DNA from: Aristolochia californica
Taxonomy: Eukaryota > Streptophyta > Magnoliopsida > Piperales > Aristolochiaceae
NCBI GenBank assembly: GCA_029961685.1
Contig: JARWKL010000016.1
Span: 13,584,157 to 13,648,156, forward strand
Direction of reading: 5' to 3'
DNA length: 64,000 nt
The translations under genes were made by a program, and so were the position numbers. Shown piece by piece: positions 58,691 to 64,000 of this stretch (positions are counted from its first letter, which is position 1; each line of letters starts with the position of its first letter). A model generated the notes under the pieces. It was not told the origin of the DNA. It saw only the letters and a list, made by a program, of their open reading frames with translations, and searched no databases.

Positions 58691-61600
58691 ATACCATACC
58701 GGACTCAGACTGCACCAACTCGACCTGGATCAGATTCGGAGCGGACTTGACTCAGACCAGACTCAGACCAATACTCGACTTGGACTGGAGTCAACCTATC
58801 CCAGGTTGTCGAGATGTATATCTCAAACAAAGACAAACTGGGGTATTTGAATGGTGATCTCCCTCAACCTCCTTAGACGGATGCGGACCCAGGTAATGCT
58901 TTCCACGGATCCACTAGAGAGAATGATTGCAGAGCGTGGATACTTGACTTTGGAGCAATGGACCATATGACATTTGATGCAAATGATTTCTCTCAACACA
59001 CTGCTCCTCAGTGAAATAGCATTGCCAACGCTAATGGAGTTATCTCTCTAGTAATAGGGGCTGGACCAGTGATATTATCACCAACCCTATCATTATCTAA
59101 TACACTACTCGTACCCTCTCTTTCTCACAAGTTACTATCAGTGAGTAAAGTTATCGATGAGTTGAATTGTGTTGTTCTTATATCCCCTACATTTTGTCTT
59201 ATTTGGGATATTCTCACCAAGGAGATCATTGGGCGTGGTACTAAGAGGAGGGGGCTCTATTACATGGAAGATTTCAGCATAGGTTGTGCATATCACATGT
59301 GGCACCCGAGCGACCTCAAAGTGAAACAAATTTTGATGTGGCACCGTCAGTTAGGCCATCTTTCATTTGGGTATTTGAAACATATATTTCCCGATCTATT
59401 TTTGAATTTGTTAGTTTTGGATTTTAACTGTGAGACTTGCATTCTAGCTAAAAGTCATCGAGTCAATTATCCATTAAGTATGAATAAGAGTGATGATCCT
59501 TTCACTTTAATTCACTCTAATGTGTAGGGTCCTTCCCCTAAATATGCTAGGTTTGGTGTTCGCTGGTTTGTCATATTTGTTGATGACTATAAACGAATGA
59601 TTTGGCTTTATATGTTGAAACACAAGGATGTGGTCTTTCATATCTTTCAATCCTTTCATAAAATGATCCAAACACAGTTCTCTACCAACATTCAAATTCT
59701 TCGATCTGATAATGGTGGAGAATATGTGAATCATCAGTTTCGTGATCATTTCCAACACCATGGACTGATTCATGAAACCTTATGCCCCCAGACTCCTCAA
59801 CAAAATGGTATTGCAGAGAGAAAAAATTTCCACATTCTTGAAACATCTCGAGCTCTTTTACGTAGGGCTCAAGTGCCTAGCCATCATTAGCCTAATGTTG
59901 TTACTACGGTTGTCTACCTCATTAACCACATGCCTTCCAAAATTCTTGAGTTTAAGACTCTCCTACAAGCCCTGTCAAACCATGTTTCAATACACTTGGT
60001 GCTAATGCTCCCCCCTCAAATTTTTGGTTGCATTGTGTTCGTTAATCTCCACAAAAATCAATGCTCTAAGCTTGATCCATGTGTCATTCAATATCTGTTT
60101 TTGGGATATGTGGTCCATAAAAAAGGGTACCGCTGCTACGATCCAACTACTCAACGCACATATGTAACTATGGATGATTCATTATTTGAATATGAAACTT
60201 TCTATTCATCGACTACATCCAATTCTTCTCCTCAGGGGGAAACACGAGAATAAGAACTGAATTGGATGACATTTGACTGGTTCAAGGACACTGATATAGC
60301 AACCACTATGGAACCAAATCAAGTGAAGACATTCTTAGAAATCAATGATGAAGCAATACCCCTCTTCCCCTCAGTATTCAATGACCCACCTCCTGAGAAT
60401 ATCATTGAGGTAAGTAATCCTATCACACTTCAAAATTCTAATGATATGGCTACTCCTGTTGGCTATGAATTACCTGTTAGGTGCAATTGGGGCAAACTAC
60501 CGAATAGATTCCCTTGAAGTGAAGGAGAAAAAATAAAAAATATCCTATTGCCAATTGTGTGTCTACAAAAGAACTGTCTAAACCCCTCAAGAAGTCTATA
60601 AATGAAATCTCCTCACACCATGTCCCCACAAGTGTTGATGAAGCTCTGAAAGACTCTAGGAGGATTCAAGCCATGAAGAAAGAAATGAAGGCATTAGTGA
60701 AAATGAGACTTGGAGTCTTGTTTCTTTACCTGAAGGTAAAAGAATAGTGGAGTGTAGATGGGTATTCTCCATCAAATTCAAATCTGATGGAGCAGTTGAA
60801 TGGTACAAGGCAAGGCTAGTGGCAAAATGATATACATAAACATATGACATGGATCATAAAGAGACATTCTCATCGGTGGCCAAATTGAATATTGTTAGAG
60901 TTTTGTTATCTCTTGCAACTAATCTTGATTGGCCACTATACCAATTTGATGTTAAAAATGCTTTTCTTCATGGAGATCTTGAAGAAGAAATCTACATGGA
61001 TGTTCCTCCAGGATATATAGCGAATTTTGAAGCAAGGACAGTGTGCAAACTCCAGCGTGCTCTATATGGCTTGAAGCAATCTCCTAGAGCGTGGTTTGGG
61101 ACATTGATTTTAGCAATGCGGAAATATGATTTTAAACAAAGTAACTCAGATCATACGCTATTCTTAAAGTATCGACAAGGTAAAGTAACAATTTTAATAG
61201 TGTATGTAGACAATATGATCATTACAAAAGATGATCCAAAAGAAATAGCAAGACTTCAAGAGCAATTGGCAACATAATTTGAGATGTAAAATTTGGGAGG
61301 ACTCTAATATTTTTTGGGATTCGAACTTGCTAGGTCCAAGCAAGGCATATTCCTTGTCCAACGAAAATATATCCTAGATTTATTATTAGAAGTTGGACTA
61401 CTGGAGTTTAAACCTATAGATATCTCAATAATCCCAACTCACAAGTTTGGAGAATACCAAGACCAAGTGCCAATAGACAAAGGAAGATACCAGAGGTTGG
61501 TTGGAAAACTTATTTATCTCTCCCATACACGACCTAATATCACATATGCAATAAGTATAGTAAGCCAATTCATGCATTGTCCTAGTAAAGATCATATGAA

Positions 61601-62159
61601 TGCAGTGAATCAAATTCTGCGATACCTAAAGTCTTCCCCTGGGAAAGGACTTATGTTTTCAAGAAACCATCACCTAAGGGTTGAAGGTTATACAGATGTT
61701 GACTCGTAAAGGAATATTTCAGATAGAAGATCCACCTCAGGCTATTTTACATTTGTTGGAGGAAACCTAATTACCTGGAGAAGTAAGAAACAAAAGGTGG
61801 TAGCGTTGTCAAGTGCTGAAGCTGAGTTTCGTGGGATGGCTAAGGGTCTTTGTGAGCTTCTCTGCCTTCGGAGATTATTAAACGAAATTGGCTTTGGCCC
61901 AAACTGTGAGATGTACTTATTCTGCGATAATAAGGCGGCTATTAATATTTCACATAACCTGGTTCAACATGATCGGACTAAACATGTGGAAGTAGATCGG
62001 TACTTCATCAAGCAAAACTTTAAGACAAAGATAAGTCGAGTTCTATTTGTTAAATCTGAAGACCAGCTGACAGCCATACTAACAAAAGCAGTATGCAGTA
62101 AGAACTTCTACAACTCACTTGGCAAGTTGAGCATCAAAGATATATACGCACCAACTTGA
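58691..62159 (+). pseudogene. Copia E gag-pol, degenerate
   Basis: A leader with AGACTCGGAC-type repeats (to about 58795) is followed by a stub of gag (YISNKDKLGYLNGDLPQPP near 58820-58875) joined directly to the protease, so most of gag and its zinc knuckle are deleted. The protease reads ILDFGAMDHMTFD near 58948, with Phe where the catalytic Asp-Ser-Gly has Ser. Gag-pre-integrase and integrase span 59069-60253 (MWHRQLGHLS, FVDDYKR, RSDNGGEY, QNGIAERKN; the DDE set is present). Reverse transcriptase 60559-61277 has YVDN in place of YVDD. RNase H runs to TGA at 62157-62159. Several frameshifts and stops separate these parts. Confidence 0.9.
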
Positions 62160-62166
62160 GGGGGAC

Positions 62167-62373
62167 TGTTGGCGTGAGTTCCTCCAGAGGAGGACTTCTT
62201 CCTCTAGAATGGTCTTCCAGATCCGTAAAAACAGAGGAAGGAATCCTCTGTAGCTATGGCCTCATAGATGATCCGAAAGACTGGTTTGAAGTACCTGTAA
62301 TTTGTGTATATAAATAGAGATGTAATTGTATGAAATAAGAAGAAAGAAAAGATAAATTTTACAAGGTTTTATA
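62167..62373 (+). repeat. 3' LTR of copia E
   Basis: 207 bp, TGTTGGCGTG to AGGTTTTATA, matching 52877-53082 with about 20 differences. The bases following are AAACA. Confidence 0.88.
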
Positions 62374-62475
62374 AAACAATTGTCGTTTCTTTTCCCTTCG
62401 ACGGAGAACAATCTATCAGAACCCTAGCCTCACTCAGACAGAGAAATAATCCATCTAGAATCCAGATCTCTGGCC

Positions 62476-63023
62476 GTGGGAAAAACGGAGAAGCTGATGA
62501 ACCAAATCATGGAGCTCAAAGTCAGTCCCAAAAGTGTGAGAAAGAGCAGAAGCTCAAAATCAAGAAAGCGATTGAAAAGGGAAACATGGACGAAGCTCGA
62601 ATTTACCTGAAAACGCCATCCAAAAATGCATCGAGTAGATGAATTATCTCTTATTGGCCTCTCGATTCGACACCCAAGCCAAAATGACCACGATTAGCAA
62701 GTCCATGTCGTCGCTTGTAAAATTGCTTGGTTCATCTCTCACTACGGGTAACTTGTAGAAGATGTCTCAGAAGATGCATCAGTTTGAGAAACAATTTGTG
62801 AATATGGAGGTCCAGGCAGAATTCATGGAGAGCGCCATGGTGGGATCCACTTCTCTCTCCACTTTGGGAGGGGAAGTCAGATGCAATAGGTGGCAGACGA
62901 GTAAGGTTTGGATGTATCAGTGGGGCTTCCTCAGGTGGCCAAACATCTGATTCCGACCAAGGTGGAGAAGGTGGACAAGGACTATCTTAAAGGAGGTTTG
63001 ATGACCCCAAGGCTAGAGGCTAA
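62476..63023 (+). pseudogene. CHMP1/VPS46 (ESCRT-III) gene fragment, captured
   Basis: The sequence reads as plant CHMP1 with breaks: GKTEKLMNQIMELK at the start (ATG changed to GTG at 62476), QKCEKEQKLKIKKAIEKGN, an in-frame TAG before [20 protein letters not shown], then [19 protein letters not shown] and STSLST, and a terminal KARG with TAA at 63021-63023. CHMP1 acts in ESCRT-III, sorting membrane proteins into multivesicular bodies. The copy is about 60 bp shorter than a normal coding region of around 203 codons, has several frameshifts and no introns. About 95 bp of leader-like sequence precede it. An A8 run follows at about 63047, too short to call a poly-A tail. It lies inside the element 52038-63961. 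Confidence 0.85.
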
Positions 63024-63049
63024 TTGATGTGGCCAAGAACTATCACGGA

Positions 63050-63698
63050 AAAAAAATTGGACTAGACTTGATCAGACAAAACTCGACCCAGACCAGATTC
63101 GGACTAAACTCAACTTAGACCAGACTCGACCAAGACCAGATTTAGACGGGTCGACTTGGACCATACTCGGACCGTACTCGAGTCGGACTAGACTCGGACC
63201 TATCCCAGGTTGTCGAGATGTATATCTCAAGCAAAGATAAATTGGGGTATTTGAACAAAGATCTCCTTCGATTTCCTCTACTCATGGTCGAGTTGATCAC
63301 GAGAATGACTGAAGCTTTGAGCAAAGCTTCAACCTCGACCTAGACCACTGACATTGCTATTACATATGTTGACGACAATAACACCTCCTAGGTAAATGAT
63401 CTCCGACGACATGTGAGATCGGTGACTATCTTGAAATTTTCTAGAATAATCTCGAGGGTCTATGGCGTGAAATAGACTTCTGCCAACAGAACCCAATGGG
63501 GTGTTCAAGAAGAGCGGATATATGCCCTAGACCATATCCGACCATGGAGAAAACCCTTTGAAGCCAAAATAATTCGATCCCCGTTTGTTAAATTTGAAGA
63601 CTAATTGGTAGACATACTCACAAGAACATACAAGAACTTTTACAACTCACTTGGCAAGTTGGACATCAAAGATTTATATACACTAGTTTGAGGTGGAC
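63050..63698 (+). other. Deleted copia interior of the host-gene-carrying element
   Basis: 63060-63270 matches the copia E leader and gag stub (AGACTCGGAC-type repeats, then GAGATGTATATCTCAA). 63580-63698 matches the end of the copia E RNase H and the purine-tract region. The roughly 3 kb of pol between these is missing, and the 300 bp in between (63290-63580) have no counterpart I could place. Confidence 0.75.
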
Positions 63699-63961
63699 TA
63701 TAGGCGTGAGTTGTCCTCCAAAGGAGGAAGTGAGGTTTACATGAGTCTCAGTTTAAAGGTGTTTTAGTTATATTAGTCTTCTATATTGAATTATTTAATT
63801 ATGCTAGGACTCATCTTTAAGTGTTAGAGTTTGGGTATAATTAGGACAATGGTAGTTTAAATATAATTGGACTCTATTACTTTCCTCTATTATAAATATG
63901 GGTTCATGTACTCAGATTTTATAAAGTCAATGAAGTTTTTATCTTTTCCATAAATTCAATA
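63699..63961 (+). repeat. 3' LTR of the host-gene-carrying element, mosaic
   Basis: 263 bp. The first 40 or so bases (TATAGGCGTGAGTTGTCC) resemble the copia E LTR start. From about 63765 on it is the right-hand part of family B LTRs (TTAAGTGTTAGAGTTTGGG, TATAAATA, ATAAATTCAATA). The terminal CA has become TA. Confidence 0.75.
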
Positions 63962-64000
63962 TATTCGAGATCCAGGAAGAGGAGAAAATCTTGGAGCGGA
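63962..64000. other. Flank, possibly continuing copia G leader
   Basis: TATTC, then 34 bases. Joined to the left flank at 52037 it gives an uninterrupted stretch, which is why I suggest it continues the leader of copia G. It is too short to confirm. Confidence 0.3.

Larger units (their letters stand above)
52877..62373 (+). mobile_element. Ty1/copia retrotransposon, defective (copia E), split by a chromovirus
   Basis: LTRs 52877-53082 and 62167-62373 (about 90% alike by eye), primer-binding site TGGTATCAAAGTGGG at 53083, and a GAGGGGGAC purine tract before the 3' LTR. Flanks AAACG (52872-52876) and AAACA (62374-62378) form a duplication with one mismatch. A chromovirus sits at 53573-58685. 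Without it the element is about 4.4 kb, short for a copia because most of gag is deleted. It is nested in the host-gene-carrying element 52038-63961, which belongs to the same family. Confidence 0.9.
52038..63961 (+). mobile_element. Non-autonomous copia derivative carrying two host-gene fragments, itself split by a copia element
   Basis: Ends: LTR 52038-52171 with primer-binding site TGGTATCAGAGCAGG at 52172, and LTR 63699-63961. Flanks are GATTC (52033-52037) and TATTC (63962-63966), a duplication with one mismatch. Interior after removing the nested copia (52877-62373): a leader like family B (52172-52260), a RING-H2 gene fragment, a CHMP1 gene fragment, then a deleted copia interior (63050-63698) matching the leader and RNase H tail of the nested copia. 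About 2.4 kb in total. With no gag or pol it would depend on proteins of a related copia element. The two LTRs differ greatly in length (134 and 263 bp), so the pairing is the weak point. Confidence 0.65.

Overview
This window is nuclear DNA of a flowering plant. It has one intact spliced gene with plant-type GT-AG introns and a predicted chloroplast transit peptide, set among nested Ty1/copia and Ty3/gypsy LTR retrotransposons, non-autonomous LTR elements, a MITE and SINE-like pieces. I cannot name the species. Nothing prokaryotic (operons, CRISPR, IS elements) was seen.

Layout. 1-7182: two Ty3/gypsy chromoviruses of one lineage in opposite orientation; the plus copy (1-3119, left end outside the window) is inserted in the integrase of the minus copy (3120-7182). 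7443-15291: a non-autonomous LTR element (family C) with a second non-autonomous element (family B, minus strand, 8578-11631, TSD TTTAT) inside it. 15500-18080: a broken antisense Sirevirus-like copia gag-pol. 18688-27660: remains of a plus-strand Sirevirus-like element (RNase H tail, an extra env-position ORF, several polypurine tracts, and an LTR rich in GATCGATCA palindromes), interrupted by a complete but dead copia element (19260-24002) and a solo LTR (25728-26303, perfect TSD AGAAG). 29332-33480: another palindrome-rich LTR copy carrying a family B element (30100-32763). 33481-38230: AT-rich intergenic DNA with one MITE. 38236-38815: a SINE-like piece and an F-box-like pseudogene.

The only gene judged functional is a RETICULATA-RELATED (DUF3411) chloroplast protein at 39791-45969, with eight coding exons and 376 codons before the stop. 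Its introns hold a 70-bp minisatellite inside a possible solo LTR and a LINE-like remnant.

47360-64000 is a stack of insertions. A minus-strand copia element (from 47479 leftward to about 47360, and on to at least 51670) appears to be split by a small non-autonomous copia derivative (52038-63961) that carries fragments of two host genes, a RING-H2 protein and the ESCRT-III subunit CHMP1/VPS46. That derivative is split by a copia element (52877-62373), which is itself split by a chromovirus (53573-58685, perfect TSD GACTC). LTR divergence counted by eye (about 3% for the innermost element, about 10% for the copia around it) agrees with this order of insertion.

The elements do not form a pathway. 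They record successive insertions. The observations most worth following are the element carrying two host-gene fragments, the chromovirus whose coding frame starts inside its 5' LTR and ends inside its 3' LTR, and the family B elements with two possible LTR start points about 100 bp apart.
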